Positions 42,269-52,158 of a stretch of DNA of 64,000 nucleotides are shown here, piece by piece. The position numbers were made by a program, and so were the translations under genes. Under the pieces are notes generated by a model, which saw only the letters and a list, made by a program, of their open reading frames with translations, did not search any database and was not told where the DNA came from. The first letter of the stretch is position 1. Every line of letters begins with the position of its first letter. This stretch comes from Chloroflexota bacterium (GTDB lineage: Bacteria; Chloroflexota; Anaerolineae; UBA4142; SHND01). The DNA is taken from NCBI GenBank assembly GCA_004295045.1, contig SHND01000019.1, forward strand, positions 1 through 64,000, read 5' to 3'.

Positions 42269-43875
42269 GCATCCTTTCTTCCCACATTTCTACACAGTCC
42301 CCCGAATTTCAAGCCAACGCCGAATTTCACCGCGCGCTCGCGCAAGAATTACGCGAACACATCAACACCGCGCGTCAAGGTGGCGGCGAAAAATACCGCG
42401 CGCGGCATGAAGCGCAAGGAAAAATTTTCGTGCGCGAACGAATTGACCGTCTGCTCGACGACGGTTCGCCATTTTTGGAATTGTCGCCGCTCGCCGCGTT
42501 CGAGATGTACGACAGCGAAGCGCCCAGCGCGGGAATTGTCACGGGCATCGGGCGCGTGAGTGGGCAAGAGGTGATGATTGTGGCGAATGATGCGACGGTC
42601 AAAGGCGGTTCGTATTTGCCGCTCACGGTAAAAAAACATTTACGCGCGCAAGAAATCGCGCAGGAAAATTTTTTGCCGTGCATTTATCTCGTGGATTCGG
42701 GCGGCGCGTTTTTACCTTTGCAAGACCAAGTGTTTCCCGACGCCGACCATTTTGGCAGAATTTTTTACAATCAAGCGCGCATGAGCGCGTTGGGGATTCC
42801 GCAAATCGCGGTGGTGATGGGTTCGTGTACCGCGGGCGGCGCATACGTTCCCGCGATGAGCGACGAAGCCATCATTGTGCGCGGGACAGGCACAATTTTT
42901 CTCGGCGGTCCTCCGCTCGTCAAAGCCGCAACGGGCGAAGTTGTCACCGCCGACGAATTGGGCGGCGCGGATGTGCATACGCGCAAGAGCGGCGTCGCCG
43001 ACCATTTTGCGGAGGATGATGAAGAAGCGTTGGAATTGGCGCGCGGGATTGTGGAAACGTTGAATCGCCAAACAAAATTATCCGTGACCGTTGAACCGCC
43101 TGAAGAACCAATGTACGACGCGCGCGAAATTTATGGAATTTTGCCGCGCACTTTTCGTGAGGCGTATGATGTGCGCGAATTGATTGCGCGCATTGTGGAT
43201 GGTTCAAAATTCCGCGAGTTCAAAGCGCGCTATGGCACGACGCTCGTGTGCGGCTTTGCGCGGATTCACGGTTATCCCATCGGCATTCTTGCAAACAACG
43301 GAATTTTGTTTTCCGAAAGCGCGTTGAAAGGGACGCATTTTATCGAATTGTGTTCGCAGCGCGGGATTCCGCTTTTGTTTTTGCAAAACATCACGGGTTT
43401 TATGGTGGGCAAACAGTACGAAGCGGGCGGCATCGCCAAAGACGGCGCGAAATTGGTGAACGCGGTGAGCAATGCGTCGGTGTCAAAATTGACCATCATC
43501 GTCGGCGGCTCATTCGGCGCGGGCAATTACGGCATGGCGGGACGCGCGTATCAGCCGCGTTTTTTGTGGATGTATCCGAACGCGCGCATCAGTGTCATGG
43601 GTGGCGAACAAGCGGCGAATGTGTTGTTGACGATTAAACAAGAACAACTGGAACGCGAAGGCAAACCGTTATTGAACGCGGCAGAGCAGCAAGAATTTAT
43701 GCGTCCGACATTGGAAAAATATGAACACGAAGGCAGCCCATATTATTCCACCGCGCGTTTGTGGGACGACGGCGTAATTGACCCTGCGGAAACGCGCAAC
43801 GTGTTGGCACTCGCGCTGTCGGTGGTGTTGAACGCGCCGCCGGTGAAAAATAATTTTGGGGTGTTTCGTATGTAG
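42265..43875 (+). CDS. Acyl-CoA carboxylase carboxyltransferase (beta) subunit, methylcrotonyl-CoA type
   Basis: 536 residues, the full length of AccD1/MccB-type proteins. Motifs: [48 protein letters not shown] (oxyanion and CoA site), [14 protein letters not shown], and the second lobe [11 protein letters not shown] and [15 protein letters not shown]. Carboxybiotin transfers CO2 to an acyl-CoA. Sequence and neighbours favour 3-methylcrotonyl-CoA over propionyl-CoA. The matching biotin carboxylase and carrier are encoded 6.7 kb downstream after three inserted genes. It overlaps the previous gene by 4 bp. Confidence 0.9.
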   Translation: MSILSSHISTQSPEFQANAEFHRALAQELREHINTARQGGGEKYRARHEAQGKIFVRERIDRLLDDGSPFLELSPLAAFEMYDSEAPSAGIVTGIGRVSGQEVMIVANDATVKGGSYLPLTVKKHLRAQEIAQENFLPCIYLVDSGGAFLPLQDQVFPDADHFGRIFYNQARMSALGIPQIAVVMGSCTAGGAYVPAMSDEAIIVRGTGTIFLGGPPLVKAATGEVVTADELGGADVHTRKSGVADHFAEDDEEALELARGIVETLNRQTKLSVTVEPPEEPMYDAREIYGILPRTFREAYDVRELIARIVDGSKFREFKARYGTTLVCGFARIHGYPIGILANNGILFSESALKGTHFIELCSQRGIPLLFLQNITGFMVGKQYEAGGIAKDGAKLVNAVSNASVSKLTIIVGGSFGAGNYGMAGRAYQPRFLWMYPNARISVMGGEQAANVLLTIKQEQLEREGKPLLNAAEQQEFMRPTLEKYEHEGSPYYSTARLWDDGVIDPAETRNVLALALSVVLNAPPVKNNFGVFRM

Positions 43876-43913
43876 GAGTCGGTGGTCAGGGGTCAGGGAA
43901 CGGGAGGTAGAGC
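43872..43913 (+). repeat. Heptamer array before the four-helix protein gene
   Basis: Six units, among them TCGGTGG, TCAGGGG, TCAGGGA and ACGGGAG. It starts within the carboxylase stop region and supplies the GGGAGG ribosome site of the next gene. Confidence 0.8.
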
Positions 43914-43914
43914 A

Positions 43915-44286
43915 ATGTCGGTGAAAAATTATCGTGATTTGCGCGTATGGCAGAGCGCTATGGATTTGGTGGTGCTAGTATATGAAATCAGCGAAAAATT
44001 TCCGTCGAAAGAAATGTATGGGTTGACAAGTCAGATTCGCCGCGCGGGGGTTTCCGTTCCATCAAATATCGCGGAGGGACATACGCGCGAATCCACGAAA
44101 GAGTATCTCCACCATTTGTCCATTGCGCAAGCATCGCTCGCAGAAGTTGAGACTCAAATTGAAATTGCATTTCGTTTGAAATATTGCGCGCAAGAGGAAC
44201 TGGATAAAATCCTAAGTCACTCAACCTCACTCGGCAAACAGCTTTACTCTCTTCGTAACGCGCTACAATCGAGGAATTCGCAGTGA
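43915..44286 (+). CDS. Four-helix bundle protein (S23 / 23S rRNA intervening-sequence type)
   Basis: 123 residues from the ATG at 43915. It matches the S23/TIGR02436 pattern: YRDLRVWQSAMDLVVLVYEI, FPSKEMYGLTSQIRRAGVSVP, SNIAEGHTR, and a closing helix with LGKQLYSLRN. These proteins are often encoded in rRNA intervening sequences or as stand-alone genes and form pentameric bundles of unknown function. It overlaps the cyclase gene start. Confidence 0.9.
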   Translation: MSVKNYRDLRVWQSAMDLVVLVYEISEKFPSKEMYGLTSQIRRAGVSVPSNIAEGHTRESTKEYLHHLSIAQASLAEVETQIEIAFRLKYCAQEELDKILSHSTSLGKQLYSLRNALQSRNSQ

Positions 44287-47200
44287 TACCCCAACCCCCA
44301 ACCCCTGACGCCCGTCCCCTGCCCACTGGCACCGTCACGTTTCTTTTCACCGACATCGAGGGCAGCACGGCGCTGTATCAAAATTTTCCCGAGGCGATGC
44401 CCCGCGCCTTGACGCGTCATCACGAAATTTTGCAGCGCGCGATTGAAATGCACAACGGCTATGTGTTTCAAATCATCGGCGATGCGTTTTGCGCGGCGTT
44501 TGAAAATGCTGCGGATGCCTTTAATGCCGCGCTGGATGCGCAGCGCGCGCTGCACGCGGAAAATTGGCGCGAGCTCGGTTCGCTGCGTGTGCGAATGGGT
44601 TTGCACACGGGAACAGCCGAAGCGCGCGGCGACGACTATATCAGTTCGCTCACGCTCGTGCGCGTGCAGCGCATCATGTCCGCCGGACACGGCGGACAAA
44701 CGCTGCTTTCGTCGACAACCGCCGAATTCGTACGAGCAACCCTGCCGCAAAATATAACGCTGCGCGAACTTGGCACCTATAAATTGCGCGGCTTGCAGCA
44801 GCCCGAACTGCTGTATCAAATGTTCGCGCCCGATTTGCCTGCCGACTTTCCTGCCTTGCGCGCGGTGGAAATGACGCGCGCGCAAGATGAACTCGCGCCG
44901 CTCGCACAACTCGTGCGCGGAAAAATGGTGGGACGCGGCAATGAATTCGCGCAGTTGCAGCAGCAGTGGAGTCTCGCGCAGCAAGGACGCGCGCATTTGA
45001 TTTTGCTATCAGGGGAACCGGGCGTTGGCAAGACGCGGCTTGCGAATGAATTGATTGAATACGCGCAAAACAGCGGCGCGCCAATTTTGCGCGGCGGCTG
45101 TTACGAATACGAAGCGACGACGCCGTACTTGCCCTTTGTCGAAGCATTGCGTGATTGGGTTCACGCGGCGAGCGCGGAGAATTTGCGCGCGACCCTCGGT
45201 GACACGGCATCGGAAATTGTAAAACTCGCGCCGGAGATTGAAGCCAAACTCGGCGCGCTGCCGACGAATCCCGTTCTCTCGTCAAACGAAGAACGCTTGC
45301 GCTTGTTCGACAATATCGCGCGTCTGATTCGGAACATCGCCGCGCCGCGCGGGCTTTTGATGTTTCTGGATGATTTGCATTGGGCAGACCAAGGCACCAT
45401 CAACCTTTTACATTATCTTTTGCGTCATTTGCGGAATGACCGCGTGCTGCTGCTCGGCGCGTATCGCGAAGTGGAATTGGACCGCGCGCATCCGCTCGCA
45501 AATGCATTGATTGATTGGAATCGCGAACGGCTCGCCACGCGCGTTTCGCTGGCGCGCTTGACGCGCGCGGACACGGGCGCGTTGCTTGCCGCATTGTTTG
45601 GGCAGGAAAACATTTCGGAAGAATTTGTTCAAGTATTGTTTCGTGAGACGGAAGGCAATCCCTTCTTTATTGAAGAAGTGGTGAAATCGCTCATCGAACA
45701 AGGACAAATTTATCGCGAGAACAACGCGTGGCAGCGCAAACAAATCGCCGACCTCGCGATTCCGCAAAGCGTCAAAGAGGCGATTGGGCGGCGCTTGAAT
45801 CGTCTGACGGAAAATTGTGTCGAGACCTTGCGCACCGCTGCCGCGCTGGGCAAAATTTTTCCGTTCGGGGAATTGCGCGCCGTAGCGACGACGAGCGAAG
45901 ACCAGCTGCTCGACGCGTTGGACGAAGCGAGTGCGGCGCAATTACTGCGCGCGGAAACGAATGACGCGTTCGCGTTCACGCACGACAAAATTCGCGAAGT
46001 GTTGTACGAAGAACTAAATCCGATTCGCCGCAGACGTTTGCATCAACGCATCGGCGAGGGATTGGAAAAATTGTATCCGTCGCCGAACGGACATACGTCA
46101 GACCTCGCGTATCACTTTACGCAAAGCGGCGATGGCGAAAAAAGTTTGACGTATTCAATGCGCGCGGCAGAAAATGCGGAACGCGTATTCGCGCATGACG
46201 ACGCGTTGAAATTTTACCAGCAGGCGCGCGAGGCAGCCGAGACGCTGCAGCGCAACGACGCATTGGCGCAAATTGACGAACACATCGGCGATATTTATCG
46301 TCTGCGCGGCGACATTACGCCAGCGGTCGAAAGTTACGAACGCGCGCGCGCGATCGCTGCGGATGCATCACAGCGCGCGGCGTTGAACGTAAAAATTGGT
46401 TCGGCGTATTCGCCTATCGGCGACGCGCGCGGCATGGACGCCCTGCAAGCCGCGCTGAAAGAATTGAATCCGCAAACACAGCCCGCGGAATACGCTTCCG
46501 CGCTCGCGCTCATCGGACGCCATCACCACTACCACACCCAACACGAAAAAGCCGTCGAATCGTTTGAAAAAGCGCGCGCGATTGCCGAGCCGCTCGACGA
46601 TTCGCAGACGCTGCAAAACATTTATTCATTTCTTGCCGGAACCTATCAACACACGCTCGACTTGGAAAGCAGCGACGCATGGGCGCGGCGCAACATCGCG
46701 ATGGGCGAACGCAAAAATGATCCCGAAGCGATTGCGTTGGGCTATGAATTTCTGAGCGAGAATGCATTCAATCGCGGGGAGTGGGACGACACGATCCACT
46801 TTGCCAATCTGAACCGCGACATTGGGCTAAAAATTGATTCGCTCGCGCGCGTGAGTTGGGCAGATTTTGCATGGGCGGCAGGACTGCTCGGCAAAGGGGA
46901 ATTGCGCGAGGCAGAGCGCGTGAGCCTGGAGGGCTTGGACATTGCAGAGCAACTGGGCGAAAATCGTTTGGCAATTTGGCACGCGTCACAGTTGGCGCGA
47001 GTACTGGTGGAATTGGGTGACGATGATGGCGCCAGAAAATTCGCGGAACAAGGCATCGTGGACAGTCAAGCATTGGGGCAAATTGTTTTGCGCGCGTGGG
47101 CGCTGCGGGCGCTGGGATTCTTGCATTGGCGGCGCGGTGAATTTGAGCGCGCCGCGGAAATTTACCGGCAAGGACTGGACATTTTGCAAGGCAGTGAAAA

Positions 47201-47570
47201 CCGCATTGCGCTGAACTCGCTTGCGCCCCCAGCCGCGCAAGCATTTTTCGACGCGGGGCGCATCGAACAAGCGTCCGCCCTCGCGCAGCAGGCGCGTGAA
47301 CTCGCAGAATTTGGTCGCACGCCGCAAACTGCTGCGCTCGCACAGGATGTTTTTGGACAGCTTTGGTTCGCACAAGAACAATGGGACGAGGCGCAACGCG
47401 CGTTCGATCAAGCCATCACGATACTTGAAAAACTGGGCAGCCGCCTCGATTTGGCGCGCGCGCTCGAACATCGCGCGCTGCTGTATCACGCGCGCAATGA
47501 AAAGGAACGCGCGACGAAAGATCAAGCACGCGCACGCGAATTGTTTGTTGAAACGGGCGCAAGACGATGA
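44283..47570 (+). CDS. Class III cyclase-like / AAA ATPase / TPR regulator, copy 1
   Basis: 1095 residues from a GTG. Cyclase homology domain (15-190): metal Asp24 (FTDIEGST) and Asp67 (IIGDA) are present, but the transition-state Asn is Val126 (LVRVQR), with Arg130 kept. An ATPase domain (about 210-560) has the Walker A GEPGVGKTR and Walker B LLMFLDDLHWAD. The C-terminal 500 residues are TPR-like. Probably a large signal-integrating ATPase. cAMP formation is doubtful. The first codons are encoded by a heptamer array. The stop overlaps the start of copy 2. Confidence 0.88.
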   Translation: MIPQPPTPDARPLPTGTVTFLFTDIEGSTALYQNFPEAMPRALTRHHEILQRAIEMHNGYVFQIIGDAFCAAFENAADAFNAALDAQRALHAENWRELGSLRVRMGLHTGTAEARGDDYISSLTLVRVQRIMSAGHGGQTLLSSTTAEFVRATLPQNITLRELGTYKLRGLQQPELLYQMFAPDLPADFPALRAVEMTRAQDELAPLAQLVRGKMVGRGNEFAQLQQQWSLAQQGRAHLILLSGEPGVGKTRLANELIEYAQNSGAPILRGGCYEYEATTPYLPFVEALRDWVHAASAENLRATLGDTASEIVKLAPEIEAKLGALPTNPVLSSNEERLRLFDNIARLIRNIAAPRGLLMFLDDLHWADQGTINLLHYLLRHLRNDRVLLLGAYREVELDRAHPLANALIDWNRERLATRVSLARLTRADTGALLAALFGQENISEEFVQVLFRETEGNPFFIEEVVKSLIEQGQIYRENNAWQRKQIADLAIPQSVKEAIGRRLNRLTENCVETLRTAAALGKIFPFGELRAVATTSEDQLLDALDEASAAQLLRAETNDAFAFTHDKIREVLYEELNPIRRRRLHQRIGEGLEKLYPSPNGHTSDLAYHFTQSGDGEKSLTYSMRAAENAERVFAHDDALKFYQQAREAAETLQRNDALAQIDEHIGDIYRLRGDITPAVESYERARAIAADASQRAALNVKIGSAYSPIGDARGMDALQAALKELNPQTQPAEYASALALIGRHHHYHTQHEKAVESFEKARAIAEPLDDSQTLQNIYSFLAGTYQHTLDLESSDAWARRNIAMGERKNDPEAIALGYEFLSENAFNRGEWDDTIHFANLNRDIGLKIDSLARVSWADFAWAAGLLGKGELREAERVSLEGLDIAEQLGENRLAIWHASQLARVLVELGDDDGARKFAEQGIVDSQALGQIVLRAWALRALGFLHWRRGEFERAAEIYRQGLDILQGSENRIALNSLAPPAAQAFFDAGRIEQASALAQQARELAEFGRTPQTAALAQDVFGQLWFAQEQWDEAQRAFDQAITILEKLGSRLDLARALEHRALLYHARNEKERATKDQARARELFVETGARR
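44288..44329 (+). repeat. Heptamer array at the N-terminus of cyclase copy 1
   Basis: Six units: ACCCCAA, CCCCCAA, CCCCTGA, CGCCCGT, CCCCTGC, CCACTGG. They encode the Pro-rich segment before GTVTFLF. Confidence 0.8.
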
Positions 47571-50482
47571 ATGAATTGCCACACGGCACGGTGACCTTTT
47601 TGTTCACCGACATCGAGGGCAGCACGAAATTGTGGCAGCAATTTCCTGACGCGATGCCCGCCGCGCTCGCGCGCCATCACGAAATTTTGAACTCGGCAAT
47701 TCAAGCGCACAACGGTTACGTCTTTCAAATCATCGGCGATGGCTTTCACGCTGCGTTCACTTTCGCACCTGACGCGGCAAACGCCGCCCTCGACATACAA
47801 CACGCGCTCTGTCACGAAGCATGGGGCGAGACAGGACCGATTCGCGTTCGCATGGCGCTGCACAGTGGACACGCGCAGGTCAGTTCCGCAAAATTTGAGA
47901 CCGGTCAATATGCAACCGGAGAGTATCTCGTTCTCGCTCGAACCGCGCGTCTTTTGTCGGCGGGGCATGGCGGACAAATCCTCACCTCGGAGACAACCGC
48001 AGAATTGATACGCGAGCAATTGTCTGCGCAAGCGAGTTTGCGCGATCTTGGAATTCATCGTGTCAAGGATTTTAGTCGCGAGCAAATTTTTCAATTGACG
48101 GCGCCCGATTTGCTTTTTGATTTTCCGCCACTCAACACGCTTGAATCGCTGCCCAATAATTTGCCGCCGCAGTTGACGAGTTTTGTGGGACGGGAGAGGC
48201 AAGTAAGCGAAATAAAGGAAATCCTGACAACGGACGACAGACCGCACACGGCAGAGGGCAATTCCGTCGTCGGTCATCCGCCGTCCGGAGCCGAGTTCCG
48301 CTCCATCGTCCGTCTCTTGACATTGACGGGACCCGGCGGCGCGGGCAAAACGCGTTTGTCACTCCAAGTTGCTGCCGAATTGTCCGGTCAATTCGCGCAG
48401 GGCGTTTGGTTCGTTGAACTTGCGCCCCTTTCAGACGCGGAGCTTGTGCCGCAAGTTGTGGCGACGACATTTGGCTTGCGCGAACCCGTTGGACGCACGA
48501 TTCTTGAACTGCTTCAAGACTATATGCGCGACAAGACACTGCTAATTGTCCTGGACAACTGCGAACATTTGATTGAAGCGTGCGCGCGCTTGGCAGACGC
48601 GTTATTGCGCGCGGCGCCGCACTTGAAAATTTTGGCGACGAGCCGCGAAGCATTAGGCATTGCGGGAGAAACGACGTACGCTGTGCCATCGCTCACTCTG
48701 CCCGACTCGCACGCGCAGACTGCTGATGCGCTCTTGCGGTTTGAATCTGTTCGCTTGTTCGTCGAACGCGCGCGTGCAGCGCAGCCCGCTTTCGCGATCA
48801 CCGAATCGAACGCCGCCGCAGTCGCAGAGATTTGTCGGCGGCTTGATGGGATTCCGCTTGCGCTCGAACTTGCCGCCGCGCGCGTGCGCGGTTTGACCGT
48901 CGAACAAATCGCGCAGCGCTTGGACGAACGCTTTCGTTTGCTCACCTCGGGCAGTCGCACCGCGCTGCCGCATCATCAAACCCTGCGCGCGACGATTGAA
49001 TGGAGCTATGCACTGTTATCGGAAGCCGAGCGCGCCCTGTTCCAACAGCTCGCGGTCTTTTCGGGAGGTTGGACCTTGGAGGCAGCCGAACAAGTTTGCG
49101 CGAGCTCGGTTGCGATTATTGGCGCGGAGGGCGCATCAAAAAGCCGCGACCAGCGAATCGCGCAAGCTGATGTGCTTGAATTGATGCTGCGGTTGGTGGA
49201 CAAGTCGCTCATTGTGGTGGAAGAAAACGAGAGCGCCGCGCGCTATCGCTTCTTGGATACGATTTGGTATTTTGCGCTGGAGAAGCTGAATGAATCAGGG
49301 CAAGTAGTTTGCGCGCAAGCACGCAATCGGCAGCTTGAATACTTTGTCGCGTACGTCGAATCAATTGACGAAACGCTGCGTGGCGCGGAACAGAATCGCG
49401 CGCTCGCCGCGCTGGACCGCGACTTGGATAATCTACGCGCGGCGTTGAAATGGTCGTCGGAAAGCAATCAGGTGGATGCAGAGCTGCGCTTGGCATCGGG
49501 ACTGTGGCGCTACTGGCGCGTACGCAGTTATTTCAACGAGGGACGACACTGGCTGAAAGATGCGTTGTCTCATCGCGAGCACGCATCAAATGATGTCCTC
49601 GCGAAAGCGCTGTTGGGCGCGGGCAGTTTGGCGTATTATCAATCCGATTTTCCACGCGGGCGTCAGGTGCTTGAGGATAGTCTTGCCCTTTTTCGCGGGT
49701 TGAATGACAAACGCGGCATAGCGTACTGCCTCAATCTCCTCTCGCAAGGACAGGTGATGACGGGCGCATTGGAGGACGCGCGCATAGCTTTGGAAGAGGC
49801 GCTGACGCTATTCCGCGAACTCGGTGATACGCGAGGCATGAATTATTCGCTTTTCTTTTTGGGGACTATGCAGCTTGCGGGAGGAAAAATGAGTGAGGCG
49901 CGGGCGGCGTTCGAAGAATGTCTCTCATACTTTCAGTCGGCGGGCGATAAATGGTGGGTAGGCAACACGATTTCGCAACTGGGCTGGATCCAAAATTATC
50001 AGGGCGAAACGGACAAAGCAATGCAAATGTTTCGTGAAGCGCTGGAAATTTCCACCCAATTTGGTGATACGCGCGGAACGGCGCGGGCGCTGCTTTATTT
50101 TGGAGACGCGGAATCAAGTCGAGAAGCATACGCGGCGGCGCGTACAAATTACAATGAGGCGCTCAAACTTTTTCATGAGGTTGGTGATGTGTTCTGGATG
50201 ACCGTGTGCATTGAGGCGCTTGCGCACGTCGCCGCGCGGCAAAACAACGCGCGCCAGTCCGCGCAACTGTTGGGCGTCGGGGAAAAACTGCACGAGCAAC
50301 TGCGCGCGCCAATCATGCAACCGCATCGCGAACGCCACGCCTGGAGCGCGAACCGCGCACGCGAGTTACTCGGCGCGCAGGATTTTGGCGAAGCGTGGAA
50401 GCAAGGACGCGCGCTGACGATGGAACAGGCGATAGAGTTGGCGATGCGCGAGGGACTGCCAACGGATACAGCCAGCGGATAG
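47567..50482 (+). CDS. Class III cyclase-like / STAND NTPase / TPR regulator, copy 2
   Basis: 971 residues, overlapping copy 1 by 4 bp. Cyclase domain (8-170) with Asp15 and Asp58, but Ala124 replaces the transition-state Asn (ARTARL, Arg128 kept). An NB-ARC/AfsR-like STAND NTPase (about 210-520) follows: SFVGRERQ, TLTGPGGAGKTRLSL (Walker A), LLIVLDNCEHL (Walker B), DGIPLALELAAARVRGL. C-terminal TPRs (600-960). A heptamer array encodes an insert between the NTPase entry helix and Walker A. Function is probably ligand-gated signalling. The paired organisation with copy 1 suggests a complex. Confidence 0.88.
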   Translation: MNELPHGTVTFLFTDIEGSTKLWQQFPDAMPAALARHHEILNSAIQAHNGYVFQIIGDGFHAAFTFAPDAANAALDIQHALCHEAWGETGPIRVRMALHSGHAQVSSAKFETGQYATGEYLVLARTARLLSAGHGGQILTSETTAELIREQLSAQASLRDLGIHRVKDFSREQIFQLTAPDLLFDFPPLNTLESLPNNLPPQLTSFVGRERQVSEIKEILTTDDRPHTAEGNSVVGHPPSGAEFRSIVRLLTLTGPGGAGKTRLSLQVAAELSGQFAQGVWFVELAPLSDAELVPQVVATTFGLREPVGRTILELLQDYMRDKTLLIVLDNCEHLIEACARLADALLRAAPHLKILATSREALGIAGETTYAVPSLTLPDSHAQTADALLRFESVRLFVERARAAQPAFAITESNAAAVAEICRRLDGIPLALELAAARVRGLTVEQIAQRLDERFRLLTSGSRTALPHHQTLRATIEWSYALLSEAERALFQQLAVFSGGWTLEAAEQVCASSVAIIGAEGASKSRDQRIAQADVLELMLRLVDKSLIVVEENESAARYRFLDTIWYFALEKLNESGQVVCAQARNRQLEYFVAYVESIDETLRGAEQNRALAALDRDLDNLRAALKWSSESNQVDAELRLASGLWRYWRVRSYFNEGRHWLKDALSHREHASNDVLAKALLGAGSLAYYQSDFPRGRQVLEDSLALFRGLNDKRGIAYCLNLLSQGQVMTGALEDARIALEEALTLFRELGDTRGMNYSLFFLGTMQLAGGKMSEARAAFEECLSYFQSAGDKWWVGNTISQLGWIQNYQGETDKAMQMFREALEISTQFGDTRGTARALLYFGDAESSREAYAAARTNYNEALKLFHEVGDVFWMTVCIEALAHVAARQNNARQSAQLLGVGEKLHEQLRAPIMQPHRERHAWSANRARELLGAQDFGEAWKQGRALTMEQAIELAMREGLPTDTASG
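48225..48315 (+). repeat. Heptamer array inside the STAND NTPase
   Basis: Thirteen units: ACxxxAC-type in the first half (GGACGAC, AGACCGC, ACACGGC, AGAGGGC), then TCCG-type (TCATCCG, CCGTCCG, GTTCCGC, TCCATCG). They encode an insert of about 27 residues (TTDDRPHT... to ...SIVR) just before TLTGPGGAGKT. Confidence 0.8.
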
Positions 50483-50545
50483 GCAAAGCGGATAAACGGA
50501 TAGCGCGGGCATCCGTTCATCCGCTCGGTATCCGTTGTCCGCGAT
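50462..50545 (+). repeat. Heptamer array between cyclase copy 2 and biotin carboxylase
   Basis: About twelve 7-bp units whose cores are CGGATA in the first half and ATCCG in the second, so the array is also palindromic. It begins inside the cyclase 3' end. Confidence 0.75.
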
Positions 50546-50553
50546 TTTTTCCT

Positions 50554-52158
50554 ATGTTCAAGAAAATTCTCATCGCCAATCGCGGCGAAATCGCGGTACG
50601 CATCATGCGGGCGTGCCGCGAAATGAACATCGCAACTGTCGCGGTCTATTCCGACGCAGACCGCGCCGCATTGCACACGCGCGTCGCAGATGAAGCCATT
50701 CACATCGGCGCGTCGCCGCCGCGCGAATCGTATTTGAACATTGGGAAAATTATTGGCGCGGCGAAAAAGACCAATGCGGATGCAATTCATCCGGGGTACG
50801 GCTTTCTCGCGGAAAATGCCGAGTTCGCGCAAGCGGTGAATGACGCGGGCATCGTGTTCATCGGACCGTCGCCGTTTTCGATTCGCGCGATGGGAGATAA
50901 GGCGGAAGCACGCGCACGAATGATTCAAAGCGGCGTCCCTGTGGTGCCGGGGTTTCAAGATGCGGATGATGACGCGGCGTTGGAAAACGCGGCGCGGGAA
51001 ATCGGTTATCCTGTTTTGATTAAAGCGGCGGCGGGCGGCGGCGGGAAGGCAATGCGCGCGGTGAATGGCGCGCGCGATTTCTCCGAAGCGCTGGGCGCGG
51101 CGCGGCGTGAGGCGATAAACGCGTTCGGCGATGCGCGTGTGATTTTGGAAAAGTACGTTGAAAACGCGCGGCATATTGAATTTCAAATTCTCGCGGACAA
51201 GTTCGGCAATACGATTCATTTGTTCGAGCGCGAATGTTCGATTCAACGGCGGCATCAGAAAATTATCGAAGAGACGCCGTCGCCATTGCTCGATGATGAT
51301 TTGCGCGAACGAATGGGGAACGCGGCAGTCGCGGCGGCGCGCGCGGTGAATTATGAAAACGCGGGGACGATTGAATTTATTGTGAATCCCGACACGCGCG
51401 AATTTTATTTTTTGGAAATGAATACGCGCTTGCAAGTGGAACACCCGATTACTGAAATAACGACGGGGTTGGATTTGGTGCAGTGGCAGATTCGTGTGGC
51501 GAGTGGGGAAGAGTTGACGGGGCTTGGGGGGCGGGGGCTGGGGGACAGGGAACAGGGAACAGTGAGCAGTAATCAGTTGCCAGTGTGCAGTCTCCAGTCT
51601 CCAGTCTCCATTTATCAACGCGGACATGCAATCGAGTGCCGCATTTATGCCGAAGATCCGTCAAACAATTTTTTGCCGTCAACGGGGCGCCTGTTGGACT
51701 TGCAGTTGCCGAACATGCCGGGCGTTCGGGCGGACTCAGGAATTGCGACGGGCGACGAGGTGAGCGCGTTTTATGACCCGCTGTTGGTGAAACTTGTCGC
51801 GCACGCGGAAACACGTGACGCGGCGATTGCGAAAATGGAAAACGCGCTGCGCGAATTTTGTTTATTGGGCGTGACAACGAACGTGGAATTTTTGCAAGCG
51901 GTGTTGGCGCATCCGACGTTTCGCGCGGGGGAGGCGACGACACGGTTTATTGAGCAAGAGATGCGGGATTGGGGAAGCGAGAAACAAGAAACGAGAAACG
52001 AGAGTCGAAAAACGAGAAATGAGAATGCGTTGATTGCGGCGGGCTTGGCAGAGGTCCCGGAGAAAAAAGTGACGAGTGTCGAGGTGTCGGGTGAGAATGA
52101 CCCGTATAGTCCTTGGCGAACAAATGGCGCGTTTCGCGTGGGAGCAACTGAATTGTGA
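50554..52158 (+). CDS. Biotin carboxylase subunit with repeat-encoded inserts
   Basis: 534 residues from the ATG at 50554; no clear ribosome site. Biotin carboxylase: FKKILIANRGEIAVRI, IHPGYGFLAENAEFA, the ATP-grasp KAAAGGGGKAM and EFQILADKFGN, FLEMNTRLQVEHPITE, RGHAIECRIYAEDP. It carboxylates biotin on the carrier protein using ATP and bicarbonate. Two low-complexity inserts lie where the family has short loops: residues about 322-352 and 475-491, both encoded by heptamer arrays. All catalytic motifs are intact, so activity is probable. It works with the beta subunit at 42265 and the carrier gene that follows. Confidence 0.93.
   Translation: MFKKILIANRGEIAVRIMRACREMNIATVAVYSDADRAALHTRVADEAIHIGASPPRESYLNIGKIIGAAKKTNADAIHPGYGFLAENAEFAQAVNDAGIVFIGPSPFSIRAMGDKAEARARMIQSGVPVVPGFQDADDDAALENAAREIGYPVLIKAAAGGGGKAMRAVNGARDFSEALGAARREAINAFGDARVILEKYVENARHIEFQILADKFGNTIHLFERECSIQRRHQKIIEETPSPLLDDDLRERMGNAAVAAARAVNYENAGTIEFIVNPDTREFYFLEMNTRLQVEHPITEITTGLDLVQWQIRVASGEELTGLGGRGLGDREQGTVSSNQLPVCSLQSPVSIYQRGHAIECRIYAEDPSNNFLPSTGRLLDLQLPNMPGVRADSGIATGDEVSAFYDPLLVKLVAHAETRDAAIAKMENALREFCLLGVTTNVEFLQAVLAHPTFRAGEATTRFIEQEMRDWGSEKQETRNESRKTRNENALIAAGLAEVPEKKVTSVEVSGENDPYSPWRTNGAFRVGATEL
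51519..51610 (+). repeat. Heptamer array inside biotin carboxylase (loop before RGHAIECR)
   Basis: 51544-51606 is nine consecutive heptamers all with CAG at positions 3-5 (GACAGGG, AACAGGG, AACAGTG, AGCAGTA, ATCAGTT, GCCAGTG, TGCAGTC, TCCAGTC, TCCAGTC). G-rich copies precede it. Confidence 0.92.
51977..52025 (+). repeat. Heptamer array inside biotin carboxylase (C-terminal region)
   Basis: Seven units: GCGAGAA, ACAAGAA, ACGAGAA, ACGAGAG, TCGAAAA, ACGAGAA, ATGAGAA. Confidence 0.92.
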
